Assembly (NCBI GenBank): GCA_963848195.1
Contig: CAWKCY010000019.1
Coordinates: 124,001-188,000, forward strand
Length of the DNA: 64,000 bases
From: CAVQBP01 sp963848195
GTDB lineage: Bacteria > Bacteroidota > Ignavibacteria > Ignavibacteriales > Ignavibacteriaceae
Direction of reading: 5' to 3'
The notes beneath the pieces were generated by a model. That model was not told where the DNA came from and did no database searches. It saw only the letters and a program-made list of their open reading frames with translations. The position numbers and the translations under genes are program-made. Below are positions 1 through 8,906 of the stretch, piece after piece. Every line of letters begins with the position of its first letter. The first letter of the stretch is position 1.

Positions 1-2637
1 AGTATAATCGGAACCTTGTCCTTTATTTTCGACCCAATTCAATAAAGCTGCTCTCAAACTTTCCAGTACTTTTTGAGCCTGTACATCAAGCAACTGCTGA
101 GGCATTTCTTCCCAGAGATAGAGTAAATCCCTTTTCATTGGAATCATTCTCAACCCGATAAATTTTCCTTGTGATAAATAAACCGAACCGCTATAATTAT
201 AGTTTTTATCGATATTTAATTTATAATCTATAGGATTATGAGTTAAATAGCTTGTTGTGAATACATGCTGAACTTTCCTACCGCACAACTCACTTGTTTT
301 ATTACTTTTAGCAAGATGTATTTCAATAAAGCTTCTATGCTTACCATCCAATTTATAAAACGGATGTAAAGCTTTTACAACTCCAGCCCCTTTAGTCCAC
401 CTGCTTCCTATACCACCAGCAAATGATACTACAGCCACTTCACCATTCTGCAAAGCAGTAAGCCCAATTTTAATATATTTATCTTTAATAATACTTGAGT
501 ATCCGGTTACATCACCTTCTTTCACATCTGTTATTTGAGTATTGACAGGTAGCTTATTCTGGGATAAACCGATTCTTCCATTTTTTAAATCGGCTCTTAT
601 TTGTTCATGCTGAATTGAATCGAAGCCAAACTTCTTTAACAAATCAGTAAGATTTTCTTTTTTCTCATTAATGGAGATTTTTTGAGGTAAGATTATATCA
701 AATAGTGAATTCAATAAACCGGAGTAACCTTTATTTTCACGGGCGATATAACTTAACTCTTCCAATTCGGTTCTTTGGACTGATGTCAATTCATGGCTTT
801 CTTTCTTTAGAAGTGCGGGAGTAATAATAGAATAATATCCGCCCGGCATTAATGCTTTTTCATTCAGCAGTAGTTCTGAATAAGAACCTTTCTCGTTTAT
901 TTCGAAGTCATAGACAACAGGTTCCATAGCAAAGGGAACGGAATCTTTTAAATCATTCTTTAATTCAGACATTAAATTTTGAATATCAACTTGCGCTTTC
1001 TTTTTAATTGCAGGATTAAAGATAAAACCCATACCACCACCGGACATTCCCCCCATCATCCAGAATCCCCAGAAATCGGAAGTATATTTCTTTTCAACTT
1101 CTTTAATTAAAGTTTCAGTAAATAAATTAGTTGCCCAAGGAATGATAGTTTGAATAGGGCCGAAAAAATTCTTTTGAGTTAATTTCCCGATTGCTCTAAC
1201 ATCACCGGATTCCAGTTTTTCAAGAATCGAATCGAAAGTATTTATAGCTTCTCGTCTTCCATTCCACTCTGCTTTTGATCTCAATAAATATTTTTCAGTA
1301 ACCATTTCCAGTATCGGTCCGACATCCTGAGCTATACCACCGTGGACTATAATAAGGCTATTTTGAAGCAATTTTCTTGTATCTTTAGAAACATCAGAAT
1401 ACCCCAGTACTTTATGTCTTGGCAGAAGACAGCCATTGCTGATACCAAATTCGGGGTCACCTTCCGATGCATCGACCCCTTTTATAGTTTTCATTCCGGG
1501 CCATATACCTCCGCTATCCTGCCATCCACCACCAGAGCCGGCGAGCCATTCACCTAGAATTGCTCGGGCAGCAACAATTCTTCTTTCGGTTTCATCCAGC
1601 TCTCCCATTAAGTTTTTAATTTGATAGGTAGCTCTCATACAAATTGAAATTAACGATGCCAGCAAATTAGTGGATACAGCAAGACGGGAGCCTTTGGGAA
1701 TATTATTAACCTTACTGACTATTTCTATGCCAAATCCAGGTTTTATTAAACGGGATAATAATTTAGATAATGGTTGTCCGGCACCTTCCATTCCGGGTGG
1801 AACAATTCCCGAGGCAATCACTGCAGCTTTTAACAGTCCGAGATAATCTTTTGCAAAGTCAAAAACCTCGTCAATTGTTTTTATTTCCGTAGAAGCATCT
1901 AAATCAACACTGGTAAGCTTTAAAATAGGTTTATCAATAATTCGAAAATAAGTTTCTATAGGAGGCTGAGGTTTAGTATGTTTACCGCCTGTAAGGACAG
2001 ATAAATTAACAGAGACATTAATGACCCTTGCGCCCTGAGGGAAATCCATTCCTAAAAAGAAAATATCACTCCATCCGCTATGAGATAAGTCCATTCGTAC
2101 AGGAGTCTGCTCATGGATAACCGGGAATAAATTAGCCGGTGAAATATTTTCATATAATTCTTTTCTAATTCGTAAAGGATGGTCATCCGGATGTCCTATC
2201 CTAAACATCCAGTTGTTTCCTTTTATAGATTTCACACTTTTTCTAACCTGGTCAGCTAAAGTTTGAAACCCGAGACTCTGATACGTTTTGGCAAGAGCAC
2301 TTGATAGACCGTCACTTAATCCGTTTTTTGCAATTGAATTTCGGAAGAGATCAATCGCTTCAATATATCTTCTGTTTAAAAGATGGTCATATCCTTCAAA
2401 AGGTATTAAACCTTTCCCGTTTAATCCTTTTCCAGGTAAATGGAACCTATATATAGAATAGAGAAAAAATAAAGCACGGACCCTTTCATATAAATTATCG
2501 CAGTTTCTCCAGAAATATTCAAGCTCTTCGCATTCTTTTAAGAGATCATCCATGGATAATTTTTGACAGTACTCATCCAGAGAAGTATTTCTTATGCCGG
2601 GATCCTGAGAAATTATTAATTCAATTAGTGTATTCAT
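1..2637 (-). CDS. GHMP-type sugar kinase / UDPGP-like nucleotidylyltransferase fusion (C-terminus beyond window edge)
   Basis: The minus frame is open from an ATG at 2637 to the window edge, so at least 879 residues are present and the C-terminus is missing. After a helical N-terminal region, residues of about 240-560 look like the fucokinase branch of the GHMP kinases: an RMDLSHSGWSD segment, a GGGWQDSGGIWPG segment and a C-terminal Gly/Met-rich loop with GMSGGGMGFIF. From about residue 740 the motif FAGGIGSRWTKGAG resembles the nucleotide-binding loop of the UDP-sugar pyrophosphorylase (UDPGP) family. A kinase plus a nucleotidylyltransferase would turn a free sugar into a nucleotide sugar in the cytoplasm, but the sugar cannot be read from sequence. 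The kinase glycine loop is degenerate: IPKGSRLAVST stands where GSGLGTSS is usual. The start is 17 bp after the upstream GalU-like gene, which suggests an operon. Domain calls are moderately sure; the substrate is unknown. Confidence 0.72.
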   Translation of the reverse strand, partial: MNTLIELIISQDPGIRNTSLDEYCQKLSMDDLLKECEELEYFWRNCDNLYERVRALFFLYSIYRFHLPGKGLNGKGLIPFEGYDHLLNRRYIEAIDLFRNSIAKNGLSDGLSSALAKTYQSLGFQTLADQVRKSVKSIKGNNWMFRIGHPDDHPLRIRKELYENISPANLFPVIHEQTPVRMDLSHSGWSDIFFLGMDFPQGARVINVSVNLSVLTGGKHTKPQPPIETYFRIIDKPILKLTSVDLDASTEIKTIDEVFDFAKDYLGLLKAAVIASGIVPPGMEGAGQPLSKLLSRLIKPGFGIEIVSKVNNIPKGSRLAVSTNLLASLISICMRATYQIKNLMGELDETERRIVAARAILGEWLAGSGGGWQDSGGIWPGMKTIKGVDASEGDPEFGISNGCLLPRHKVLGYSDVSKDTRKLLQNSLIIVHGGIAQDVGPILEMVTEKYLLRSKAEWNGRREAINTFDSILEKLESGDVRAIGKLTQKNFFGPIQTIIPWATNLFTETLIKEVEKKYTSDFWGFWMMGGMSGGGMGFIFNPAIKKKAQVDIQNLMSELKNDLKDSVPFAMEPVVYDFEINEKGSYSELLLNEKALMPGGYYSIITPALLKKESHELTSVQRTELEELSYIARENKGYSGLLNSLFDIILPQKISINEKKENLTDLLKKFGFDSIQHEQIRADLKNGRIGLSQNKLPVNTQITDVKEGDVTGYSSIIKDKYIKIGLTALQNGEVAVVSFAGGIGSRWTKGAGVVKALHPFYKLDGKHRSFIEIHLAKSNKTSELCGRKVQHVFTTSYLTHNPIDYKLNIDKNYNYSGSVYLSQGKFIGLRMIPMKRDLLYLWEEMPQQLLDVQAQKVLESLRAALLNWVENKGQGSDYT

Positions 2638-2654
2638 TGGAATTTTGGAATTTT

Positions 2655-3524
2655 TTAATCGACCTTTGTATTAAGATAACTTAATTCCTTTTGCGCCAAC
2701 AGCTCAAGCATTTTTGTAAGGACTAATTCCTTATCCTTACCGTTAAGAGCTATTGCAATCTGTGCGGTAAATAAACCGTATTTAGAGCCAATGTCATATC
2801 TCATACCCGGAAATTCGAAAGCCAGATATTGTTCTTTTTTAGACAATTCATTTAAAGCAGCGGAAAGAGTTACATTAACAGGGTTACTGCTTTTTTCCAG
2901 TTCAAATCCCAGTAAATCAAATACAGAGGGAGTTAGTACATGGATACCGAAAAAGCATAAATAGTGGCTTGAACGGAGACCTGGAATAATTAAATTTTGT
3001 TCGGCTTCGGTAGGGGTTGGTTTTTCAATAACTTTATCAACTTTATATAAGCCTTTGTTTCCCGTAACTCTTTTAGCTCCTATTGTTCCATAAAAAGGGA
3101 GCTGTGTTTCGGAAGTTGACTGAACGGCAGATACAGTACATGCTTCCTTTTCGGCTATTTTAACCAGTTTTTCGGAGCAGCCTTCAGGCAGCAGACTTAC
3201 ATTTAGATGATCGCCAACGAGATGTAATATAGAAGATTTTTCAGAAAATTCCTTAGCACAATATACGGCATGACCGTAACCAAGAGGCTCATGTTGATAA
3301 ATAAAGCTTATACGGCTGCTGTAATCCTTTACTACTTCTTTATACCTATTTTCATCTTCGGGGTTAATAACAATACCAATATCTTCAACGCCAGCAGCTA
3401 AGGTTTCTTCGATAATAATTTCCAGAACAGATTTTTCTATTCCGTCGCGATCTACTAGTGTCTGAAGCGGTAAATTTCTTTGTTTTCTACCCGCAGCGGT
3501 AATTACAGCTTTTTTTGTTTTCAT
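2655..3524 (-). CDS. GalU-like sugar-1-phosphate nucleotidylyltransferase
   Basis: This 289-residue protein has the NTP_transferase (GalU/RmlA) fold pattern: an N-terminal AVITAAGR, a later QHEPLGYGHAVYCAKEF, HLVGDHLNV as the metal-binding D segment, and VIEKPTPTEAE as the sugar-binding region. Family members join a sugar 1-phosphate to an NTP and release pyrophosphate. The canonical GxGTR signature reads GRKQRNLPLQTLVDRDG here, so it belongs to a divergent subgroup and the nucleotide and sugar may differ from UTP and glucose. It lies directly upstream of, and in the same direction as, the kinase/UDPGP fusion (17 bp gap). The pair probably makes one or two activated sugars for a cell-surface glycan. 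Family assignment is good; naming it GalU would go too far. Confidence 0.8.
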   Translation of the reverse strand: MKTKKAVITAAGRKQRNLPLQTLVDRDGIEKSVLEIIIEETLAAGVEDIGIVINPEDENRYKEVVKDYSSRISFIYQHEPLGYGHAVYCAKEFSEKSSILHLVGDHLNVSLLPEGCSEKLVKIAEKEACTVSAVQSTSETQLPFYGTIGAKRVTGNKGLYKVDKVIEKPTPTEAEQNLIIPGLRSSHYLCFFGIHVLTPSVFDLLGFELEKSSNPVNVTLSAALNELSKKEQYLAFEFPGMRYDIGSKYGLFTAQIAIALNGKDKELVLTKMLELLAQKELSYLNTKVD

Positions 3525-4080
3525 TTAATTTGAATTAATAATTTTATTATTGTAATAGTCCCCCCTTAAAATAATTAATTGAGGCTTAAATTAATATCTT
3601 AAAATCTGACTAAAACTATAAAAATAATAGTTAATTCCCAAAGAGTTGAATATAAAATGTATAAAATAAAATTTGCGATGAATAGCCACAAAGTCTCTAA
3701 GTCACCAGGATTACACAAAGTATTTTTTATTGTACCAGCTAACGATATTAACAAAAGCTTTTAAGCGAGGTTAATGGGATATAAAGTGTATTCATAGCGT
3801 ATTCAATTTGGATAAAACAAAGCTTTAGAATTTTTATAAGCTATAAGATTATTGGGAATTTAGAATTAGTTTGACTTCTCAGAAACTTGAGATATATTAT
3901 TATTGCATTAAGAAATATTTTATTAATAACTGAAGTTACGCAAGATTTATGTGTAGGGTGAATAAAATTTATAATATGGTACAAAATTTAGGGTATGAGA
4001 TTCTTCACTCCACTTTGTTTCGTTCAGAATGACAATGTTTGCGTAACTATAGTTAATAACATAAAAAGAAGCTTAAAATT
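3525..4080. other. Intergenic region with degenerate repeats
   Basis: 556 bp between divergent genes. I see no credible gene. It holds a CCACAAAG/CTAAG-type low-complexity repeat at about 3681-3720 and an inverted-repeat-ended element at 3923-4060, described separately. The stretch just before the plus gene is A-rich and should carry its promoter, but I cannot name boxes with confidence. Confidence 0.6.
3923..4060. repeat. MITE-like repeat with terminal inverted repeats, copy 1
   Basis: The left end reads AACTGAAGTTACGCAA and the right end, on the other strand, AACTATAGTTACGCAA, so the element has imperfect terminal inverted repeats of about 16-20 bp. The interior contains GGGTATGAGATTCTTCACTC followed by CACTTTGTTTCG and AATGACAATGTTTG. 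A closely related copy in the opposite orientation lies at 25661-25775, and isolated ends lie near 12820 and 62757. There is no open reading frame inside. It looks like a non-autonomous mobile or palindromic dispersed repeat. Confidence 0.6.
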
Positions 4081-4725
4081 ATGTATGATCTCCCGTATTA
4101 CAAAGAAAAAAACGAGCAGGTAATTAAGGAATTTATCAATAAGCACCCTTTTGCCTTTTTAGCCGGATGTGATCCGGAAAATAAACCTATTGCTACACAG
4201 GTCCCGGTTTTTATTGAAGAACATGAAGGGAAAAAAGTGCTAAGAGGACATATAATGAGAAATACAGATCATCATAAAGCCTTTTTACATAATGAAAATG
4301 TACTTGTAGTATTCACGGGTAATCATACATATGTAAGTGCTACATGGTACAGTAATCCGCATATCCCATCTACCTGGAATTACATGAGTGTACATGCTAA
4401 AGGTATCATAAGGTTTCTGGATGATGCATCATTAGAATCAGTGCTGCGAAAAACTACACTTCATTTTGAAAATTACAATCCGCATTCAACAACGGTATTT
4501 GATAACCTTCCTTCCGAGCATGTACAAAAATTAATGAAAGCAATTGTCGCCTTTGAAATTGAAATAAAGGAAATTGATAATGTATTCAAATTAAGCCAGG
4601 ACAGAGATCAACAAAGTTATCAAAACATAAAAGAGAAGCTCAATAAACAGGGTGAAGATGGGAGGATTATTGCTGCCGAAATGGAAAAAAGGACAAAGGA
4701 ACTATTTCCTGATGATAATAAATAG
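4081..4725 (+). CDS. PaiB-like FMN-binding protein
   Basis: The 214-residue protein matches the PaiB / FMN-binding negative transcriptional regulator family along its whole length. It starts MYDLPYYKEKN, then PFAFLAGCD, a GHIMRNTDHHKAF block, the diagnostic FTGNHTYVSATWYSN and STWNYMSVHAKG segments, and a C-terminal AFEIEIKEIDNVFKLSQDRD. These are split-barrel flavoproteins of the pyridoxamine-oxidase type. In Bacillus, PaiB is linked to polyamine and protease control, but regulation here is not shown by the sequence. It is cytoplasmic, with no signal peptide. The gene is followed after 38 bp by a secreted outer-membrane protein in the same direction. Family call is confident; function is only family-level. 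Confidence 0.88.
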   Translation: MYDLPYYKEKNEQVIKEFINKHPFAFLAGCDPENKPIATQVPVFIEEHEGKKVLRGHIMRNTDHHKAFLHNENVLVVFTGNHTYVSATWYSNPHIPSTWNYMSVHAKGIIRFLDDASLESVLRKTTLHFENYNPHSTTVFDNLPSEHVQKLMKAIVAFEIEIKEIDNVFKLSQDRDQQSYQNIKEKLNKQGEDGRIIAAEMEKRTKELFPDDNK

Positions 4726-4763
4726 ATATCATTTAATCTTTTTCAATTAATGCTGGAAAAGAA

Positions 4764-5501
4764 ATGAGTAGAGTTTTCAGAAAAACATATATCTTTACTT
4801 TTTGTTTAATTCTCATTACCAATACCACTTTTGCCGGGCCTCCGTTTAATACAGATGACCCGGTACCTGTAGACTTTCATCACTGGGAATTTTATGCTGC
4901 CTCAGCTTATGAATTTATGAACCATAATGGAGATGCAACATTGCCTCACATTGAAGTTAATTATGGAGCCATACCAAATATACAGCTGCATATACTTGCG
5001 GGGATGGGTTATGTTAAAGAAGGAACTGAACATCAATATGGTTTTATGACTACAGAGCTGGGATTTAAGTACAGATTCATAAATGACAATGACGATTTTC
5101 AGGCGGGAATTTTTCCTTTAGTTGAGCTTCCTACTGCTTCCGGGGAAAGTCTTGTTGGAAATGATAATATGCAGATATTCTTACCGCTGTGGATACAAAA
5201 GAGCTTTGGGAAATTTACAACATATGGTGGTGCCGGATATTGGATAAATCCCGGTGCAAATAATAAGAATTCGGTTTTTGCGGGGTGGCAGGGGCAATAT
5301 GATTTTTCACCAACTCTTTCTTTGGGGGGTGAGTTGTATTATGAATCGCCAGATACAAAAGACGGATCATATAATGTAGCTTTTAAAGTGGGTGGATTCA
5401 TTAATATTAACGAAGAAAATCATTTACTCTTTTCAATCGGACCGAGTTTAACAAATAGGGATGAAGTTTCCGGTTATTTGGGATATCAGCTCACAATTTA
5501 G
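4764..5501 (+). CDS. Predicted outer-membrane beta-barrel protein (phenol-pathway MetA / transporter-like)
   Basis: A signal peptide is clear: a hydrophobic stretch ends TTFAG at about residue 25. The mature start GPPFNTDDPVPVDFHHWEFY is characteristic of proteins annotated as the MetA-pathway-of-phenol-degradation or generic transporter family. The remaining 220 residues show alternating amphipathic strands with many Gly and aromatic residues and end in YLGYQLTI, as expected for an outer-membrane barrel. The upstream bases include a GGAAAAG ribosome site. Role and cargo are unknown. Membrane location is inferred from signal and strand pattern. Confidence 0.75.
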   Translation: MSRVFRKTYIFTFCLILITNTTFAGPPFNTDDPVPVDFHHWEFYAASAYEFMNHNGDATLPHIEVNYGAIPNIQLHILAGMGYVKEGTEHQYGFMTTELGFKYRFINDNDDFQAGIFPLVELPTASGESLVGNDNMQIFLPLWIQKSFGKFTTYGGAGYWINPGANNKNSVFAGWQGQYDFSPTLSLGGELYYESPDTKDGSYNVAFKVGGFININEENHLLFSIGPSLTNRDEVSGYLGYQLTI

Positions 5502-5518
5502 AATCTGGAGAAGTATTT

Positions 5519-5614
5519 ATGGCCGGATTAAATTCTCTACTAAGCAGAAAAATAAATTCGGCTCATATTGTTCCGGGAAGTGCGGTTTTAGGATATATTC
5601 TTCATTTTTTATAG
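5519..5614 (+). CDS. Very short unassigned ORF (31 residues)
   Basis: An ATG at 5519 with GGAG 8 bases upstream opens a 31-codon frame ending TAG at 5614. The product begins MAGLNSLLSRKINSAHIVPG and ends in a hydrophobic tail, VLGYILHFL. It lies in the 114-bp gap between the barrel protein and the convergent hydrolase gene. It could be a small membrane peptide or the start of a lost gene. I recognise no family, and the good ribosome site is the only support. Confidence 0.25.
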   Translation: MAGLNSLLSRKINSAHIVPGSAVLGYILHFL

Positions 5615-5615
5615 A

Positions 5616-6377
5616 TTAAAATCTTAATGAAAGGCAGCTAAGCCCTCCATCCAATTTTCTGAATTCGGAAACATCAATCTCAATTATAGTATAACCTGCA
5701 TTTTGAATTTTTTCTTTTGTCTCCGGAAATCCATAGGGGACTAAAACTTTATCATTTATCCAAAGACTGTTTGCTGCATAGCTTTCGGAATTATGAACAG
5801 GAATTAAATTAAACTTTTGAAATTCCCGACTATTCAAAAAACCGGCTGCAGATAAGAGATTATTATTTTCAAGATATGATATTTCAGATTTAAGGTGCAG
5901 AGCATCTCCAACATTTATTGTTGAACCTGAGAAGCCATATTTAGCTAAGATATTTATTAACTGATTTGCACCTTTCACATTAGTTCTTTCAGATATGCCT
6001 ATATAGAAATGAAGACCTACTTTCATTACATCACCGGCTTCAAGAGTACCGGGTGCTTTTATAAACTCAATTTTTGAAAAGTGATTTAATAAAACACGCT
6101 TCATTTCAATAATCTCACCATTGCGGGAAGGGGCACCAGGATTAGTTATTACAGCACAATAGGGAGTAAGTATTGCAGTATCCTCAACAAAAACGGAATC
6201 AGGATAATTTTCATCAGGCTCTAATACAATAACATCAAGTCCGCATTCCGTAAGAGTCTCAACATATTTTTGATGCTGTTTTAGAGCCAATTGATAATCA
6301 GGTTTTCCCAGATTAGCACCGGTTAAACCATTTACAAAGTTTCTGCATGGATTTCTGACAATAGCCTTATTAAACAT
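5616..6377 (-). CDS. ddaH: Dimethylarginine dimethylaminohydrolase-like amidinotransferase-fold hydrolase
   Basis: 253 residues, the usual DDAH length. The protein shows PDSVFVEDTA around residue 59-68, TLEAGDV with Glu113 and Asp116, LHLKS with His161, and a C-terminal LDGGLSCLSLRF with Cys248. These correspond to the Glu/His/Cys catalytic set of the guanidino-modifying enzyme superfamily. DDAH converts methylarginines to citrulline and methylamines. Related bacterial enzymes may act on other guanidino or amidino substrates, and some are called arginine deiminase-like. It is cytoplasmic and seems to be a single-gene unit, convergent with the small ORF upstream of it on the map. Confidence in the superfamily is high and in the exact substrate moderate. 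Confidence 0.88.
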   Translation of the reverse strand: MFNKAIVRNPCRNFVNGLTGANLGKPDYQLALKQHQKYVETLTECGLDVIVLEPDENYPDSVFVEDTAILTPYCAVITNPGAPSRNGEIIEMKRVLLNHFSKIEFIKAPGTLEAGDVMKVGLHFYIGISERTNVKGANQLINILAKYGFSGSTINVGDALHLKSEISYLENNNLLSAAGFLNSREFQKFNLIPVHNSESYAANSLWINDKVLVPYGFPETKEKIQNAGYTIIEIDVSEFRKLDGGLSCLSLRF

Positions 6378-6588
6378 TGTATTGGAAAGTTATAATTTCA
6401 CAAAAAGCAGGACAGCATAGACTAAGAGCTTTTTTACTAAGTTTCAATGTAACCTATTATTATTGTAGAATGAATGTAAAAAAATTTGTAGATTAATCCT
6501 ATCATAAAAAGGGAAAAGCAAATAAGCGGACTGAACCGGGAAAAGAAGTAACAACTATTTTTAGCAAGAACATATCACAGGAGAAACT

Positions 6589-6894
6589 ATGGGAATTCAT
6601 GCTGATTATTATCCGGATAAATCTATTATCACAATAGATAATAATCATTTTATTGGGGTTGAAAATAAAACATTTCAACACCTTGTACAGGATTCAATTA
6701 ACAAAGGAATTAAGAATATTTCAGTTAACTTATCAAAAGTTGAGTATATAGCGAGTTTAGGAATTGAAAGTCTTGTGCATGCATATACAACCTGCACAAA
6801 CAGAAACATTAAGTTTAATATTGAAAGTGCCGGTGAAAATGTAATGAAGATACTGCGCCAGGTAAAATTGGATACGATTTTTAATATTATTTGA
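6589..6894 (+). CDS. STAS-domain protein (anti-sigma factor antagonist-like)
   Basis: A single 101-residue STAS domain. The segment VNLSKVEYIASLGIESL corresponds to the strand-loop-helix that carries the phosphorylated serine in SpoIIAA/RsbV, where the loop reads DSSG. Here the loop is ASLG, so the serine is kept but the Asp before it is Ala. A good AGGAG ribosome site lies 5 bases before the ATG. No kinase, phosphatase or sigma-factor gene is adjacent, so any partner is elsewhere. It probably takes part in a partner-switching or scaffold role. The missing Asp makes classic phospho-regulation uncertain. Confidence 0.8.
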   Translation: MGIHADYYPDKSIITIDNNHFIGVENKTFQHLVQDSINKGIKNISVNLSKVEYIASLGIESLVHAYTTCTNRNIKFNIESAGENVMKILRQVKLDTIFNII

Positions 6895-6999
6895 TTGGAA
6901 ATAATTTTTTCAGAAGTACTTATAATAAAAGCTTACTCCCGGATTATATTAAAAACTAATTCCTCATTTTGGTGATACATAGAATCACGAAATCCATTT

Positions 7000-8082
7000 T
7001 TATTTAAGGCTGCCGGTTACATATGGAAAATTATTTATATCATTCGATGTAAAAATATAATCATTATAAGGAGTAGCTATAAGCATTGCGCGGAAAAACA
7101 TTGAGTTATGAATTATATTATTTCCTCCGAACAATATTGAATGAGCATCATACCCCAAAATTCTTAAGTAAGCCGTAATAAAAGCGCTTATATGTCCCGC
7201 GTAAGAATACAAATAAATTGGTTTGCTTCCCGGAAGCGTTTGAAGATAATTTGCGGATTCAAGATACGAGTATGACTTCGTATAATAATAATTTACTGCA
7301 AGACGCGGATGTACCAAGCCTGAAGCTGGAGTACCGTAAAAATCCAGGTCGCCTATACATGCCAAATATATATCGGGGCCTACAATAAGTGCAACTTTAT
7401 TAAAATCGCTTACCGGTGTTGAATAATACGGTTTAAAATCGTCTTCAAATCCTTCTTTCAGCAAATCATCGATTCTTTCGTCAACTATCGTTTTTATAGT
7501 TGAACTTTTATTTGAAAAAGTTATAGGCGGAAGAGGTGAAAATTCCGGCAGAGGATATTGAGTTTTGTTAAGCGTATCTGCATAAGAATTGTTTATAGCA
7601 TTAAGCCAGGGAGAAGCGAAAGCATTATTCCACGATGCCATTCCGTACTTTAATGCATAGACATCTGGATAGCCGTCCAGTAGCAGTAATCCTGCAAAGT
7701 ATGAAGCAGCCTGCCCGGTTCCGCTGACAATTATTAATTTTGAAAAGCTGTCTTGTTCATTTAATTTCATAAATAGTAATAAGCTGTCTGATTTAATATT
7801 TATTGCATTGAGAATATGTCCATTTATGAAATCTTCAGGTGATCTTACATCTAGAATTAAATAATTGTTTAAGTTGTTGTACACTTCCTTCGCATTTACC
7901 AAAGATATGGAGGTGTCGGTGCTAATGAAATTGTTCCGGGATTCGAGAAGGCCGAGAAGTTGAGCATTGGCATCGAGATTCACATCGACAGGCTGAATAA
8001 CAGAGTCCTTTAAGCATCCAAGAAATGAAAAGATGACTAGAGTTGAAATTAAAATTATAATATTTTTCTTTTTCAGGAACAA
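7000..8082 (-). CDS. Double rhodanese-like lipoprotein lacking catalytic cysteines
   Basis: The N-terminus is a hydrophobic signal ending FSFLGC, a lipobox that predicts a lipoprotein. Residues about 60-155 form a rhodanese-like domain with YLILDVRSPEDFINGHILNA. The loop that normally starts with the catalytic Cys reads SGTGQAAS. A second rhodanese-like unit near residues 270-345 has YLYSYAGHISAF and again no Cys in that loop. Both sulfurtransferase sites therefore look dead, and the domains may serve binding. The gene is last in an operon after a TonB receptor and a DUF4249 lipoprotein, 37 bp downstream of the latter. A role at the outer membrane with that receptor is inference. Confidence 0.75.
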   Translation of the reverse strand: MFLKKKNIIILISTLVIFSFLGCLKDSVIQPVDVNLDANAQLLGLLESRNNFISTDTSISLVNAKEVYNNLNNYLILDVRSPEDFINGHILNAINIKSDSLLLFMKLNEQDSFSKLIIVSGTGQAASYFAGLLLLDGYPDVYALKYGMASWNNAFASPWLNAINNSYADTLNKTQYPLPEFSPLPPITFSNKSSTIKTIVDERIDDLLKEGFEDDFKPYYSTPVSDFNKVALIVGPDIYLACIGDLDFYGTPASGLVHPRLAVNYYYTKSYSYLESANYLQTLPGSKPIYLYSYAGHISAFITAYLRILGYDAHSILFGGNNIIHNSMFFRAMLIATPYNDYIFTSNDINNFPYVTGSLK

Positions 8083-8119
8083 GTTTGTACAATCCTTTAA
8101 ATAATCATTTTAATCTTTT

Positions 8120-8905
8120 TCAAAAATGACTTTTTGCAATTCCGATAAACAATCCTATTACATGTTCACCGTAAACGTTCCATGCTATCGATCCACCTCC
8201 CTGTGCAAAATAATTACTTACCGGCTGGTTGCTATCCTTAGAATTAAAAAAATCCTTGAATTGTTTATCGAATGCATAAACCTGTATAAATCTTCTGCCT
8301 TCATAACTTGTTGAGCGGTATTGCTGAGGCAGAGCAGTTGATCTGGTGGAAACAATAGTTTGGTTATTGTTAGGAGAAATTATAGAATAAAAATCTGACG
8401 CTGAAGTATTAGCCAGCCTGTCGATACTCCAGATACCGCCGTAGACTTCACCGGGAAGAGATTGGACTGCTGCTTCCATAAAATTCCCTGCTGAATTATA
8501 GTTCGAACTAACTTCAACAGGCATTTGCGGTATTATTGTTTGGCTGTAAAAAGATTTCCCATCAACCAGCCCGAATAATTCGAATTTACTTCCATATTTT
8601 ACAAGAAAGCCGGCATCGGGCAGATATATACCCTTTGATATGTAATGAAGCGGAATTACCTGTACATTGTTTACCTTGAGGTAAACAACGACATCCTTTA
8701 TTGCAGCTTTATCTATGTCGAAGGTTTCATTAACAGGTATAGTCCTTGTAATCCGGACGCCCTGAAAATTTTGACCTGCAATCAACTGGCACTCTACCAC
8801 AACATCATCTTCGTAGGGAACCGGTATACTAACAATGCTTGATTTCTCACAGCCGTATGAAAAAAGAAAAAAGCCGATTACAAAAAAATAATTTAGTCTA
8901 TTCAT
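8120..8905 (-). CDS. DUF4249-family lipoprotein
   Basis: 261 residues with a lipoprotein signal ending FSYGC. The pattern after the cysteine (VVECQLIAGQNFQGVRITRTIPV, then beta-rich sequence with YEGRRFIQVYAFDKQFKDF and a C-terminal GEHVIGLFIGIA) fits DUF4249. This family is regularly encoded next to TonB-dependent receptors in Bacteroidota. The start is 1 bp after the stop of the upstream receptor gene, so they are co-transcribed. It is likely an outer-membrane accessory or substrate-binding lipoprotein of that receptor. Ligand unknown. Confidence 0.75.
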   Translation of the reverse strand: MNRLNYFFVIGFFLFSYGCEKSSIVSIPVPYEDDVVVECQLIAGQNFQGVRITRTIPVNETFDIDKAAIKDVVVYLKVNNVQVIPLHYISKGIYLPDAGFLVKYGSKFELFGLVDGKSFYSQTIIPQMPVEVSSNYNSAGNFMEAAVQSLPGEVYGGIWSIDRLANTSASDFYSIISPNNNQTIVSTRSTALPQQYRSTSYEGRRFIQVYAFDKQFKDFFNSKDSNQPVSNYFAQGGGSIAWNVYGEHVIGLFIGIAKSHF

Positions 8906-8906
8906 G

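Noticed and set aside
1342..1624. Two overlapping plus-strand short ORFs
   Set aside because: They lie inside the minus-strand kinase/UDPGP gene, whose frame is open and conserved throughout; they are antisense shadows.
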